This document shows, piece after piece, positions 40,450-48,859 of a stretch of 64,000 nucleotides of DNA; within the stretch, counting starts at the first letter, position 1; each line of letters starts with the position of its first letter. The position numbers were made by a program, and so were the translations under genes. A model generated the notes under the pieces. The model made no database searches. It was not told the DNA's origin and was given only the letters and a program-made list of their open reading frames with translations. This DNA is from Clostridia bacterium (lineage in GTDB: Bacteria > Bacillota > Clostridia > Oscillospirales > CAG-272), in contig JAFUIQ010000002.1 in assembly GCA_017468385.1 (NCBI GenBank), forward strand, positions 16,757 through 80,756. Direction: 5' to 3'.

Positions 40450-41265
40450 TTAGAATTTTTCAGCAATCAGCACATCCATACAGTGTTTATGAGGCATGCC
40501 GCTGCTGTTACAATCAAAAACTATTTCTTCGTTCTTGTGGAACAACCAATCGTGGTAGTGCGTGAATAGTTCTCCAGATTTCCAATCGCCTGCAGTGATT
40601 TCACTTTCTTCCATATCGGGCGGCAGGGGAATAAAGGGTTTTCTTACAAAAACATTTATAACGTTTATACCGTTTGCTGTTGTGTGCTCCTTGAGAGTAT
40701 CGATGACGCTCTCTCGCAGTTCATTAGGAATATAGTGGAATACACCGCTTGAAAAGATAACATCGTAATCTGTTTCAATTCTGAAATCACGTATATCCGC
40801 TTTGAAAAATTCTATTTTCACACCACAGTGATCGGCGAGCTCGCGTGCTTTAGACAAGCCCGGATCTGAAATGTCAAAAGCGGTTACATCATACCCGTTT
40901 CGTGCAAGAAAAACAGCGTCTTTGCCCTCACCGCATCCTATGTCAAGCACCTTATACGGCCTTATCGGTGGCTTTATACGCATGATTTCGTAGCAAAGAT
41001 TATTGGGTTTCAATCCCCAGTAATATCCCTCTTCGTTGTATCGTTTATCATAATAGGTTAGCGATTGCGAAGGATATCCGAGCAAGGAATCTATTGAAAT
41101 ATTCAGAATGGCAGCAAGTTTGGGAAGAAGAATAACATCAGGATATGAAGTGCTGTTTTCCCATTTTGAGACTGCTTGAAAGGAGATATTGAGTTTTTCC
41201 GCCAACCCTTGCTGAGTCAATCCAAGAGCCTTTCGTCTATCACTTATAATTTTACCGATATTCAT
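40450..41265 (-). CDS. XRE helix-turn-helix regulator fused to a SAM methyltransferase
   Basis: 271 residues. Residues 1-60 are a Cro/CI-type helix-turn-helix (LTQQGLAEKLNISFQAVSKW ENSTSYPD). Residues about 95-240 are a TehB-like class I methyltransferase with motif I VLDIGCGEGKDAVFLARNG, then VTAFDISDPGLSKA and DVIFSSGVFHYIPNELRES. The chain thus joins DNA binding to methyl transfer, as in some tellurite or toxicant response proteins. The codons are clearly more A/T-rich than the surrounding genes and the gene is isolated by repeats, which suggests recent transfer. GGAGG lies 9 bases before the ATG at 41265. Target and substrate unknown. Confidence 0.88.
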   Translation of the reverse strand: MNIGKIISDRRKALGLTQQGLAEKLNISFQAVSKWENSTSYPDVILLPKLAAILNISIDSLLGYPSQSLTYYDKRYNEEGYYWGLKPNNLCYEIMRIKPPIRPYKVLDIGCGEGKDAVFLARNGYDVTAFDISDPGLSKARELADHCGVKIEFFKADIRDFRIETDYDVIFSSGVFHYIPNELRESVIDTLKEHTTANGINVINVFVRKPFIPLPPDMEESEITAGDWKSGELFTHYHDWLFHKNEEIVFDCNSSGMPHKHCMDVLIAEKF

Positions 41266-41294
41266 AAGCATATCCTCCATCTTGATACAAGTAA

Positions 41295-41323
41295 ATTATA
41301 TAACATCAAGTAAGAATATTCAA
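41295..41323 (-). promoter_or_regulatory. Sigma-A promoter of the XRE-methyltransferase gene
   Basis: Minus strand TTGAAT (41318-41323) and TATAAT (41295-41300), 17-base spacer, 30 bases before the start codon. Confidence 0.78.
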
Positions 41324-41434
41324 TAATCGGCTTGTTGAAGTTGTCAAGCGTTTTCTACTGATAGTTGAAACTTTCTTTTCACTCGCACCATCACACTCAG
41401 TAGTAAGTAAGTGCGCACTTGCAGGCAAACAAAA

Positions 41435-41599
41435 GCCTCCCTTGTGTAAAGGGAGGTGGCTCGCGCAAAGCGAGACGGAGGGATTGTAAAAAGCAACAAT
41501 CACTCTAAAGCAATCCCTCAGTCGCCGCGACATTTCGAGTTGGCGAATGCCAACTCGCATCGTCGAAGTCGATGCGCCAGCTCCCTCCCGGAGGGAGCC
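41435..41599. repeat. Two opposed copies of a hairpin-bearing dispersed repeat
   Basis: Copy one (41435-41487) begins GCCTCCCTTGTGTAAAGGGAGG and ends GACGGAGGGATTGT. Copy two (41496-41599) is the same family in the reverse orientation, from ACAATC through CAATCCCTCAGTCGC to CCCTCCCGGAGGGAGCC, with extra inner hairpins (AGTTGGC/GCCAACT and GCATCG/CGATGC). The combination resembles intergenic repeats common in gut Clostridia. No transposase is present. This is the main content of the 630-base gene-free stretch 41266-41897, together with a terminator and a MITE-like element. Confidence 0.8.
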
Positions 41600-41640
41600 T
41601 ATGACTGTATCCGTAAGCTCAACAAAACTGTCCTTTAGCC

Positions 41641-41670
41641 CCGTGCGATTTCCGCACGTTTTTTATTTTT
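41641..41670 (+). terminator. Terminator-like hairpin in the repeat region
   Basis: CGTGCG/CGCACG stem with an ATTTC loop followed by TTTTTTATTTTTTT. No gene precedes it on the plus strand apart from the repeats, so it may belong to the repeat element or to a lost gene. Confidence 0.6.
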
Positions 41671-41722
41671 TTACTCCCAATTCGGCAAAGTGTTCCCGCT
41701 TTTCGAATATTGGCATATTACC

Positions 41723-41800
41723 CGTAGGGCGGGGGCTTGCTCCCGCCGTTTCGTACAATTTCGGCTCTTTTAGGCGGCGGGACCAAGGCCCCGCCCTACG
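41723..41800. mobile_element. MITE-like element with terminal inverted repeats
   Basis: A 78-base element bounded by CGTAGGGCGGGG and CCCCGCCCTACG, with inner CCCGCCG/CGGCGGG pairing, so most of it can fold into one long hairpin. It is much more G/C-rich than the flanks. No coding capacity and no obvious target-site duplication was seen, so mobility is inferred from shape. Confidence 0.6.
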
Positions 41801-41860
41801 TAACAGAGTTCACTTCCATATGGGAACACAAAAGGTAATTTGGAGTCTTTTAAAAGCGAA

Positions 41861-41884
41861 CCGGGGAGGCACATGCCTCCCCGG
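41861..41884 (-). terminator. Hairpin terminator of rpsU
   Basis: Perfect ten-pair stem CCGGGGAGGC/GCCTCCCCGG with an ACAT loop, 13 bases after the rpsU stop codon, followed on the minus strand by TTCGCTTTTAAAA. Confidence 0.78.
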
Positions 41885-41897
41885 GAAAACTCAGTAA

Positions 41898-42074
41898 TTA
41901 TTTGTACTTACGCTTTCTTGCCGCTTCCGACTTCTTCTTTCTCTTTACGCTGGGCTTTTCATAGCATTCTCTCTTACGAAGCTCGGCCTGAATGCCGGAT
42001 CTCTGACATACGCGCTTAAAACGACGAAGCGCGGTGTCCAGTGATTCATTTTCTTTAACTCTGATCTCTGCCAT
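41898..42074 (-). CDS. rpsU: 30S ribosomal protein S21
   Basis: 58 residues. The sequence begins [20 protein letters not shown] and ends in a Lys/Arg-rich tail ([15 protein letters not shown]), as in Gram-positive S21. It joins the small subunit near the anti-Shine-Dalgarno region of 16S rRNA. GGGAGGGAT precedes the ATG. It is transcribed from its own perfect consensus promoter and ended by a strong hairpin, separately from leuS upstream. Confidence 0.96.
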   Translation of the reverse strand: MAEIRVKENESLDTALRRFKRVCQRSGIQAELRKRECYEKPSVKRKKKSEAARKRKYK

Positions 42075-42125
42075 CCATATCCCTCCCTTCGATTACGGAA
42101 CATGAGATGTTATTATCTCTAAAGT

Positions 42126-42154
42126 ATTATACTACTATCAAAACGGATTGTCAA
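42126..42154 (-). promoter_or_regulatory. Consensus sigma-A promoter of rpsU
   Basis: Minus strand TTGACA (42149-42154) and TATAAT (42126-42131), both perfect, with a 17-base spacer. Confidence 0.93.
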
Positions 42155-42190
42155 GAACAATTTCCCGTTTCTCGCAGATTTTTTAAGAAA

Positions 42191-44593
42191 TTATTTTGCT
42201 ACGATGTTGAGGATCTTGCCTGGAACGTAAATTTCCTTGACGATAGTCTTACCGTCCAGCAGAGCGGCAATCTTCTCGTCCGCCTTGGCGGCGGCGATGG
42301 CATCATCCTGCTTGGCATCGGCGGCGATGCGGATGGTGCTCTTCACCTTACCGCAGATCTGCACAGCGATCTCCACCGTTGCGTCCTGGGTCTTGGCCTC
42401 GTCGTATTCCGGCCAGTCGGCGGTAGCACACAGTTCCTTGTGGCCCAGTGCTTCCCACATTTCCTCACAGATATGAGGAGCGAAGGGGCACAGCAGGCGG
42501 ACAAACACGCCCAACTCATCGGCGGTCAGGGAGCCATGCTCGTAGATATTGTTGATCAGCGACATCATAGCGGCGATGGCGGTGTTGAACTTCATGTCCT
42601 CGATATCCTGGGACACCTTCTTCACCGTCTTATGGATCAGCGAAGTGATGGCTTCCGTTTCCCCCTTGCCGGATACCATGTCCGCCAGGCCGGCCACACG
42701 CTCCAAAAAGCGCTTGCAGCCCTTTACGCTGCTCTCGCTCCAGGGAGCGGCAGAAGCGTAATCGCCCATAAACAGGGTGTAGACACGGAGAACGTCAGCG
42801 CCGAATTCGTCCACTACATCGTTGGGGTCCACGGTGTTGCCGCGGGATTTGGACATCTTCTCACCGTCCGGGCCGAGGATCAGTCCCTGGGCGGTACGCT
42901 TTGCATAGGGCTCGTCCACCGGCACCTCGCCGATGTCGAACAGGAAGCGATGCCAGAAACGGGAGTAGATCAGATGGCGGGTCACGTGCTCCATACCGCC
43001 GTTGTACCAGTCAACGGGCAGCCAGTATTTCAGATTTTCCTGGGAGGCGAATTCCTTATCGTTCTTCGGATCCGTATAGCGGAGGAAGTACCAGGAAGAT
43101 CCTGCCCACTGGGGCATGGTATCGGTCTCCCGCTTAGCGGGGCCGCCGCACTTGGGACAGGTGCAATTCACGAAGGATTCGATCTTGGCCAGGGGGCTTT
43201 CGCCTCCCTCACCGGGAGCGAAGTTCTCCATATTGGGCAGGCGGAGCGGCAATTCCTCATAGGGAACGCCCACCATGCCGCAGGCAGGACAATGAACGAT
43301 CGGGATAGGCTCGCCCCAGTATCTCTGGCGGTTGAACGCCCAGTCCTTCATCTTGAACTGGATGCCGCGCTCACCGATTCCCTGCTCGGACAGATATCCG
43401 ATCATCTTGGTGATGGCCTCCGCCTTGGTGGCAATGCCGTTGAGGAAACCGGAATTGACCATCTCACCGTCGCCGGTGTAGGCTGCTTCCTCAATATTGC
43501 CGCCGCGGATAACCTCGATAATATCGATACCGAACTTCTTGGCGAAGTCATAGTCACGCTCATCGTGAGCGGGCACGGCCATAATGGCACCGGTGCCGTA
43601 GCCCATCATAACGTAGTCGGAGATGTACACGGGAATTTCCTTGCCGTTGGCGGGGTTGATCACCGTCAAACCTTCGATGCGCACGCCGGTCTTATCCTTC
43701 ACCAGCTGGGTACGCTCGAACTCGGTCTTCTTGGCGCACTCGTCCTTATAGGCGTCCAGATCGGCGATGTTGGCAATCTGGGAGCGATACTTCTCGATCA
43801 CGGGATGCTCGGGCGCGATAACCATAAAGGTTACGCCGAACATGGTGTCGGGACGGGTGGTATAAATACGGAGGAAATCGTCGGTGCCGCTGATGCGGAA
43901 GTTGGCAAAAGCGCCCTCGGATTTACCGATCCAGTTCTCCTGCTGGAGCTTGATGTTGGGCAGATAGTCCACCTTATCCAGACCGCCCAGCAGCTTGTCC
44001 GCATACTCGGTGATGCGGAGATACCATACGTCCTTGGACTTCTGTACGATATCGTTGTGGCAGATATCGCACTTGCCGCCCTGGGAATCCTCATTGGAGA
44101 GGACTACCTTACAGTGAGGACAGTAGTTTACCAGTGTCTTTGCACGGAACACCAGACCTTCGTCGAACATACGGCGGAAGATCCACTGGGTCCACTTGTA
44201 ATAGCTCTCCTCGGTGGTGTCCACAACGCGATCCCAGTCGAAGGAGAAGCCTACCCGCTTCAGCTGGCCGGTGAATTTCTCAATGTTGCGGTCGGTCAGT
44301 TCTCTGGGATGAATACCCGTCTTGATGGCGGAATTCTCCGTGGGAAGACCGTAGGCGTCAAATCCAATGGGGAACAAAACGTTGTATCCCTGCATCCGTC
44401 TCTTGCGGGATACTACTTCCAGACCGGAATAGGCCTTGATGTGACCAACGTGCATACCGGAACCGCTGGGATAAGGGAACTCCACCAGACCGTAAAATTT
44501 CGGTTTGCTGTGATCTTCGGATGCGTGGAAAACGCCTTCGTTTTCCCATCTGTCCTGCCATTTTTGTTCAATGGCCTTAAAATCGTACTTCAT
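42191..44593 (-). CDS. leuS: Leucyl-tRNA synthetase
   Basis: 800 residues, bacterial-type LeuRS. The class I signatures are HVGH (residues 48-51, in PYPSGSGMHVGH) and KMSKS (579-583). The editing domain CP1 lies at about 220-420 (TTRPDTMFGVTFMV, GTGAIMAVPAHDERDYDFA), and a zinc-like CPHCK/CDICHN pair is present near 155-180. A C-terminal tRNA-binding domain closes the protein (EIYVPGKILNIVAK). It charges tRNA-Leu in the cytoplasm. It follows rsfS on the minus strand but is separated from it by a 320-base gap filled with hairpin repeats; no T-box was recognised in that gap. Confidence 0.98.
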   Translation of the reverse strand: MKYDFKAIEQKWQDRWENEGVFHASEDHSKPKFYGLVEFPYPSGSGMHVGHIKAYSGLEVVSRKRRMQGYNVLFPIGFDAYGLPTENSAIKTGIHPRELTDRNIEKFTGQLKRVGFSFDWDRVVDTTEESYYKWTQWIFRRMFDEGLVFRAKTLVNYCPHCKVVLSNEDSQGGKCDICHNDIVQKSKDVWYLRITEYADKLLGGLDKVDYLPNIKLQQENWIGKSEGAFANFRISGTDDFLRIYTTRPDTMFGVTFMVIAPEHPVIEKYRSQIANIADLDAYKDECAKKTEFERTQLVKDKTGVRIEGLTVINPANGKEIPVYISDYVMMGYGTGAIMAVPAHDERDYDFAKKFGIDIIEVIRGGNIEEAAYTGDGEMVNSGFLNGIATKAEAITKMIGYLSEQGIGERGIQFKMKDWAFNRQRYWGEPIPIVHCPACGMVGVPYEELPLRLPNMENFAPGEGGESPLAKIESFVNCTCPKCGGPAKRETDTMPQWAGSSWYFLRYTDPKNDKEFASQENLKYWLPVDWYNGGMEHVTRHLIYSRFWHRFLFDIGEVPVDEPYAKRTAQGLILGPDGEKMSKSRGNTVDPNDVVDEFGADVLRVYTLFMGDYASAAPWSESSVKGCKRFLERVAGLADMVSGKGETEAITSLIHKTVKKVSQDIEDMKFNTAIAAMMSLINNIYEHGSLTADELGVFVRLLCPFAPHICEEMWEALGHKELCATADWPEYDEAKTQDATVEIAVQICGKVKSTIRIAADAKQDDAIAAAKADEKIAALLDGKTIVKEIYVPGKILNIVAK

Positions 44594-44647
44594 GCTGTTT
44601 CCTCTGTCTATTTGAAAAAATCTTAGTCCTGTTTATCGGCTGAACAT

Positions 44648-44913
44648 CGGAGAATTTTCCGCCAGGGAAATTCTCGCGCACTTGCTGGTTATGCAGCAAT
44701 TCAACCGCACTTAATGCAAGTGCAAACCTCGGAGAATTTTCCGTCAGGGAAATTCTCGCGCACTTGACAACGGCAAGTGCCCTTGCCCGCTGTGTTACGT
44801 TTACAGCTTACTATATGGCAACCTTCGCTAAACCTCGGAGAATTTTCCGTCAGGGAAATTCTCGCGCACTTGCCAACTGTGTTGCAATCACGGCTGACCA
44901 CACGGCAAGTGCC
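44648..44913. repeat. Second array of the GAGAATTT hairpin repeat family
   Basis: Three copies with core GAGAATTTTCC at 44650, 44732 and 44838 (spacings 82 and 106). Each has GAGAATTTTCC/GGGAAATTCTC and a GCGCACTTG arm, and the second and third are closed by CGGCAAGTGC arms. They are diverged relatives of the array at 13426-13725. The last copy ends GGCAAGTGCC directly against the TAA stop codon of rsfS. The array fills the rsfS-leuS gap; no gene is present. Confidence 0.88.
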
Positions 44914-45333
44914 TTAGTCCTCCGTAATCAAATCGGAAATATCCTGCTCGCTTGTACCCTCGTACAGTTTTTCCAGATTGTAGAACTCTCTGGCGTCCCG
45001 GCTGAATACGTGCACCAGCACACAGCCGTAGTCGATCAGCACCCATCCGCCGTTGCCTCTGCCTTCTGTATGGGAGGGAGTGATGCCGCACAGCGACAGT
45101 TTGTACTCCACCTCATCGGCCAAAGAACGGATCTGCGTGCTGGATGTGCCGCTGCAGATCACAAAATAATCCGCCAGAATCGTCTGCTTTTCCGTGTGGA
45201 GCAGGCGGATGTTCCGGGCTTTTTTGCTGTCCAGCACGGTGACCGCATACTTGGCGATCTCCTCAGGAGTTGCGTCTGGCGTCAGCGGCGGCTGCTCGGC
45301 TGCGGGAGCATCAATGATCTTATTTTCTTCCAT
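44914..45333 (-). CDS. rsfS: Ribosome silencing factor RsfS
   Basis: 139 residues, with about 25 extra N-terminal residues before the conserved domain. The family pattern is clear: AVTVLDSKKARNIRLLHTE, LADYFVICSGTSSTQIRSLADEVEYKL, GRGNGGWVLIDYGCVLVHVF and REFYNLEKLY. RsfS binds L14 on the large subunit and blocks subunit joining when nutrients are short. AAGGAAG lies before the ATG at 45333. It follows an LCP-family gene 26 bases upstream; nadD and yqeK precede, an order often seen in Firmicutes. Confidence 0.95.
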   Translation of the reverse strand: MEENKIIDAPAAEQPPLTPDATPEEIAKYAVTVLDSKKARNIRLLHTEKQTILADYFVICSGTSSTQIRSLADEVEYKLSLCGITPSHTEGRGNGGWVLIDYGCVLVHVFSRDAREFYNLEKLYEGTSEQDISDLITED

Positions 45334-45359
45334 GTATATACTTCCTTTCGGCGGCGGGA

Positions 45360-46574
45360 TCACTCGCCATCCTTCTTTGTTTTGGTGGGGATATCGATGG
45401 AGCTGTCCTGAATCTCCTCAGCAGTGAACTCATAGAGGAACGCCGCCTTATCCGCCATATAGGCCTTGTGGATGGCGTCAGATTCCGTGTTGGTGAACAC
45501 CCGGGATTTATCAAAGATAGCATCGCTGATATCTGTGTTGTAAATGTTAAAATAATCGTTGATGACCTGCAATGTGGCCGCGCGGTTGATTACGTACGAT
45601 CCGCCAGCGTAGTCTCCGGGCACTGTCATCATCTTGATATTGGAGAAATCCACGCTGAGGGCGTTCTTGCCGAAGTACACAAAATCCGCCGCGGGAATAT
45701 CCGTTGTCAGATTCTTGATCACTTCGTTAACCAGCGTATTCAGCACAGACAGATTGGTCAAGCTGATGGAACTCTTCACCTTTTCCATGAAGGCGGTCAT
45801 GAAGATCTTCTGGGCATTGACACGGCCGATATCCGCCTGCACAAAGCCCTCGCGGAAGCGGATGAATCCTTCCGCATCCTCACCGTTCAGATGCGCCGGG
45901 CCCTTCTTCAAATGGATATACAGATCCTGCACGGGATCCTCGTAGTCCATGTCTACCGGGACGTACACATCCACGCCGCCCACGGCGTTGACGATATTGA
46001 CAAATCCGTCCAGATCAATCACCGCGGTGTAATGAATCTTGATGCACAGATTCTGCTCCAGAATCCGGGCAAATTTATCCGCCGCCACGGCGGTGGGATT
46101 GGACTCACCTCTGTAATGGGCGCGGTTCACATAGGCGGAATACTGCACATTCAACTGATTTTTGCTGGAATCTCCCACGTAATACGTATCACGGGGAATC
46201 TGCATGATGGCCACTTTTCCCGACTTTACATCGTAATTGGCCAGCATGATCACATCCGCCAGACTGGCGGCGCGGTCGTGACCGATCAGAAGGAAATTAT
46301 ACACTTCCTCCCGGGGAATATAGGCGGGAGGTGTATCGCTTTTATCCGTATCCGCCGGATCATCGGTGACGGGCGGGGTGTTCGGATCATCGCCGGTGCT
46401 CGGCGGATCCACGGGATCGGTGGAGAACGGAAGATCTGCATTTGGATTGGATGCGGGCTTATACAGCCACACCACCGTTGCCGCCATAGCGACAATGATC
46501 AAAGCAAGGACAACGATCACCACAATGAGCGTTGACTGCGTTGCCGCACGATACGTACTCTTTCTCTTTTTCAT
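45360..46574 (-). CDS. LytR-CpsA-Psr (LCP) family protein
   Basis: 404 residues. A short basic cytoplasmic N-terminus, one membrane helix (residues about 15-38, LIVVIVVLALIIVAMAATVV), a Pro/Asp/Thr-rich linker (42-85) and an extracellular LCP domain. The domain shows NFLLIGHDRAASLADVIML, VAIMQIPRDTYY, VGGVDVYVPVDMDYEDP, LNGEDAEGFIRFREGF and DIGRVNAQKIFM, with the acidic and Arg residues that bind polyprenyl-pyrophosphate. LCP enzymes attach wall polymers such as teichoic acids or capsule to peptidoglycan, which would also be the ligands of SLH proteins. No Shine-Dalgarno is obvious before the ATG. Confidence 0.95.
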   Translation of the reverse strand: MKKRKSTYRAATQSTLIVVIVVLALIIVAMAATVVWLYKPASNPNADLPFSTDPVDPPSTGDDPNTPPVTDDPADTDKSDTPPAYIPREEVYNFLLIGHDRAASLADVIMLANYDVKSGKVAIMQIPRDTYYVGDSSKNQLNVQYSAYVNRAHYRGESNPTAVAADKFARILEQNLCIKIHYTAVIDLDGFVNIVNAVGGVDVYVPVDMDYEDPVQDLYIHLKKGPAHLNGEDAEGFIRFREGFVQADIGRVNAQKIFMTAFMEKVKSSISLTNLSVLNTLVNEVIKNLTTDIPAADFVYFGKNALSVDFSNIKMMTVPGDYAGGSYVINRAATLQVINDYFNIYNTDISDAIFDKSRVFTNTESDAIHKAYMADKAAFLYEFTAEEIQDSSIDIPTKTKKDGE

Positions 46575-46621
46575 GATATTTATACAAACTGCCCGGAGGC
46601 AGCATTTCTCCCTGTTTTAAA

Positions 46622-47269
46622 TCAGGCTTGCGACAAACTGTCCAGCCTGTCGAGGAAACAATTGCGGGCGAGGACCGTATCCGTACAGATCGTCTCGCCG
46701 TCTTTGATCAGATTCTGCATGGTCAGATCAAAGGAGAGCACCATGGTCTTGCAGAAATGGATCGTTTGACCGAGGGTATCCTCGGCGTCGGGCATTCCGC
46801 CCCAGAAATATTCACGAAGTGCCACACAATCGTCGAACGTGCGGCTGGGCTCAATATAGTCCGCCAGATAGATGATGGCGGAAAACAGACTCATCTGATC
46901 GCATCCGGTGGTATGCCAGCGGATACCGGTGAGGATCTCCTCATCCACCGCATCGGCGAATTCCCGACGGGCCAGTGCTTCCGCCGTCATGGCGTGAAAC
47001 ACCTTGGGGGAGAAAATATCCTGCGCTTTTACCATTATACCAAACTCCTCGCAGTATTGCAACTGTTTTTCAAAGGAGGCACGCTTGGTGATATCGTGCA
47101 GAAGCGCGGCAATCCGCAGTTTTCCGATTTTTGCGGGAAGATATACCGCACCGATGCGGGCGGCCTCTTCCTCCACCTCAAGGGTATGCTGATACCGCTT
47201 CTCCTTGAGATAGGGTTTGATGCGCTCTCGCAGTGCGCTCAATCCATCGGCAGTCATCGAAATTTCCAT
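46622..47269 (-). CDS. yqeK: YqeK-type HD-domain Ap4A hydrolase
   Basis: 215 residues with HD-superfamily metal ligands: RYQHTLEVEEEA, IAALLHDITKR, VFHAMTAEALA and ILTGIRWHTTG, followed by FSAIIYLADYIEPSRTFDD, as in YqeK. These hydrolyse diadenosine tetraphosphate symmetrically to two ADP. AAGGA precedes the ATG at 47269. It lies 11 bases after nadD and before the LCP gene and rsfS, the familiar nadD-yqeK-LCP-rsfS order. Confidence 0.94.
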   Translation of the reverse strand: MEISMTADGLSALRERIKPYLKEKRYQHTLEVEEEAARIGAVYLPAKIGKLRIAALLHDITKRASFEKQLQYCEEFGIMVKAQDIFSPKVFHAMTAEALARREFADAVDEEILTGIRWHTTGCDQMSLFSAIIYLADYIEPSRTFDDCVALREYFWGGMPDAEDTLGQTIHFCKTMVLSFDLTMQNLIKDGETICTDTVLARNCFLDRLDSLSQA

Positions 47270-47280
47270 GGAAACAATCC

Positions 47281-47904
47281 TTATTCTTTATACAATTTAT
47301 TCGCGCAGATCGTGCGCCATACCCCATCCGGCACAAGTCCAGCCACATCCCTGCCCTGCCGGATCCGCTCACGGATCTCCGTGGAGGAAACAGGAAACGG
47401 TTCTTCTGTGATGGGGAAAATCCGTGCGCCGAAGCGCCTCTCGTACTCCGCTGCCTTAGCTTGCACCGCAAGACGGGCATCCTCATCCGATTCCCGCAGC
47501 ATACAGGCAATGGTGGACAGCGAAAAAATCTGCTCCGGGCAATGCCATCGGTCCAGCGTCAGAAACATATCCGTACCGCACAGCAGCCACAGCTCCGCAT
47601 CCGTGATTTCGCGAAAGTGAGCAAGGGTTTCGCTGGTGTAGCTGATTCCCGCTTTGGCAATCTCGAAATCGGACACGGTGATCCGCGGATCCATATCGGC
47701 AAAAACGGCGCGGGTCATGGCCAGACGCACATAGGGGTCCTCGCATCCGCCCATCCGCTTATGGGGCGGGATGGCGGCAGGCATCACCAGAAGCTGATCC
47801 AGTTCTGCCTGACGAAGAAACGCCATTGCGGCATGCACGTGCCCATTATGAGGCGGCGAAAAGGTGCCGCCGTAGATTCCCAGACGCTGTTTTTTTTCGC
47901 TCAT
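47281..47904 (-). CDS. nadD: Nicotinate-nucleotide adenylyltransferase
   Basis: 207 residues. The nucleotidyltransferase signature GGTFSPPHNGHVHAA (T/HxGH) is near the N-terminus and the closing SSTEIRERIRQGRDV (SSTxxR) near the end; MPAAIPPHK and LLCGTDMFLTL lie between. It adenylates nicotinate mononucleotide in NAD synthesis. Its start overlaps the yhbY stop by four bases (ATGA), so translation is coupled. Confidence 0.96.
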   Translation of the reverse strand: MSEKKQRLGIYGGTFSPPHNGHVHAAMAFLRQAELDQLLVMPAAIPPHKRMGGCEDPYVRLAMTRAVFADMDPRITVSDFEIAKAGISYTSETLAHFREITDAELWLLCGTDMFLTLDRWHCPEQIFSLSTIACMLRESDEDARLAVQAKAAEYERRFGARIFPITEEPFPVSSTEIRERIRQGRDVAGLVPDGVWRTICANKLYKE

Positions 47905-48194
47905 TTGGGGAGTTCGATTTTCTTTTTCTTCTTGGAGGGGCGGTACAGCACGAACCGGCGTCCCACAACGGCCACCACATCGGCTCCCGTCGCCTCAGCC
48001 AACTCATCCGCTGCTTCGCGGGCGGTGACAGGCGCGGTTTCGAGGGCAGACATCTTGATCAGTTCCCGGGCTTCCAAAGCATTATCCACGGAGGTGATCA
48101 GCTCCTCGACGATTCCGCCCTTGCCCACCTGCATGATGGGATCCATGGTATTGGCCATAGAGCGCAGAAAGGCTCTTTGTTTACTACTCAGCAT
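47901..48194 (-). CDS. yhbY: CRM-domain RNA-binding protein YhbY
   Basis: 97 residues, one CRM domain. LSSKQRAFLRSMANTMDPIM is followed by the loop QVGKGGI, then ALEARELIKMSA and GADVVAVVGRRFVLYRPSKK. YhbY binds pre-50S ribosomal particles. GAGGAC lies before the ATG. It sits between rdgB and nadD, overlapping the latter by four bases. Confidence 0.95.
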   Translation of the reverse strand: MLSSKQRAFLRSMANTMDPIMQVGKGGIVEELITSVDNALEARELIKMSALETAPVTAREAADELAEATGADVVAVVGRRFVLYRPSKKKKKIELPK

Positions 48195-48203
48195 AATTCG
48201 TCC

Positions 48204-48857
48204 TCAATTCTCACAAAACAAACTCAAAAAAGCACTCATGAAGGATCGCATGGCCCGACCGCGATGGCTGATGGCGTTTTTCGCGTCGGGGGAAAGTTCC
48301 GCAAAGGTTTGCTTTTTCTCTTCCACATAAAACAGCGGATCGTAGCCGAAGCCGTCACAGCCCCGTCCCTCGCGGAGAATCGTTCCGCGGCACTCGCCGC
48401 GCACGGTAAATCCGTCCCGGCCGTCCTTGGTGACACGCCATTCCTCGGGGATTGTCACATCATATCCCCGGGGGAACACGCAGGCAACCACAGACACAAA
48501 GGCCGCGCCCCGATCCGCATCGGGGACATCCTTCATCTCGGTTATAAGTTTTTGGTTATTGACCGCGTCATTCGCCTCCTCTCCCGCATAGCGGGCGGAA
48601 TAAATGCCGGGGGCACCACGGAGCGCATCCACCGTCAATCCGGAATCGTCGGCGATGCCGATATATCCCAGAGCGGCGGGCACGGATGCTTTGATCCACG
48701 CGTTTTCCTCAAAGGATGCCCCGTCCTCAACGATCTCATCGGTGTATCCGATATCATCGAGGGACAGCACTTCTATATGCATAGACGTATTTTCGGCCAG
48801 CAATGTTTCCAGTTCTCTGATTTTTTTGGCATTTCTGGAAGCAAGTACGATTTTCAC
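48204..48857 (-). CDS. rdgB: XTP/dITP diphosphatase (RdgB/HAM1 family), GTG start
   Basis: 217 residues. Patterns are KIVLASRNAKKIRELETLL, FEENAWIKASVPA, GIADDSGLTVDALRGAPGIY and SARYAGE, ECRGTILREGRGCDGFGYDP and AISHRGRAMR, covering all HAM1 substrate-site blocks. It removes inosine and xanthosine triphosphates from the nucleotide pool. The GTG at 48857 is chosen because GGAG lies 8 bases before it; a TTG two codons earlier would sit too close to that site. The ftsY stop codon lies 2 bases upstream. Confidence 0.94.
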   Translation of the reverse strand: MKIVLASRNAKKIRELETLLAENTSMHIEVLSLDDIGYTDEIVEDGASFEENAWIKASVPAALGYIGIADDSGLTVDALRGAPGIYSARYAGEEANDAVNNQKLITEMKDVPDADRGAAFVSVVACVFPRGYDVTIPEEWRVTKDGRDGFTVRGECRGTILREGRGCDGFGYDPLFYVEEKKQTFAELSPDAKNAISHRGRAMRSFMSAFLSLFCEN

Positions 48858-48859
48858 GC

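Noticed and set aside
44594-44647. T-box leader before leuS
   Set aside because: No T-box sequence or tRNA-like specifier structure is seen; the gap is filled with hairpin repeats.
46588-46605. Terminator hairpin between yqeK and the LCP gene
   Set aside because: Short CTGCC/GGGCAG stem without a U run, in an otherwise continuous gene series.
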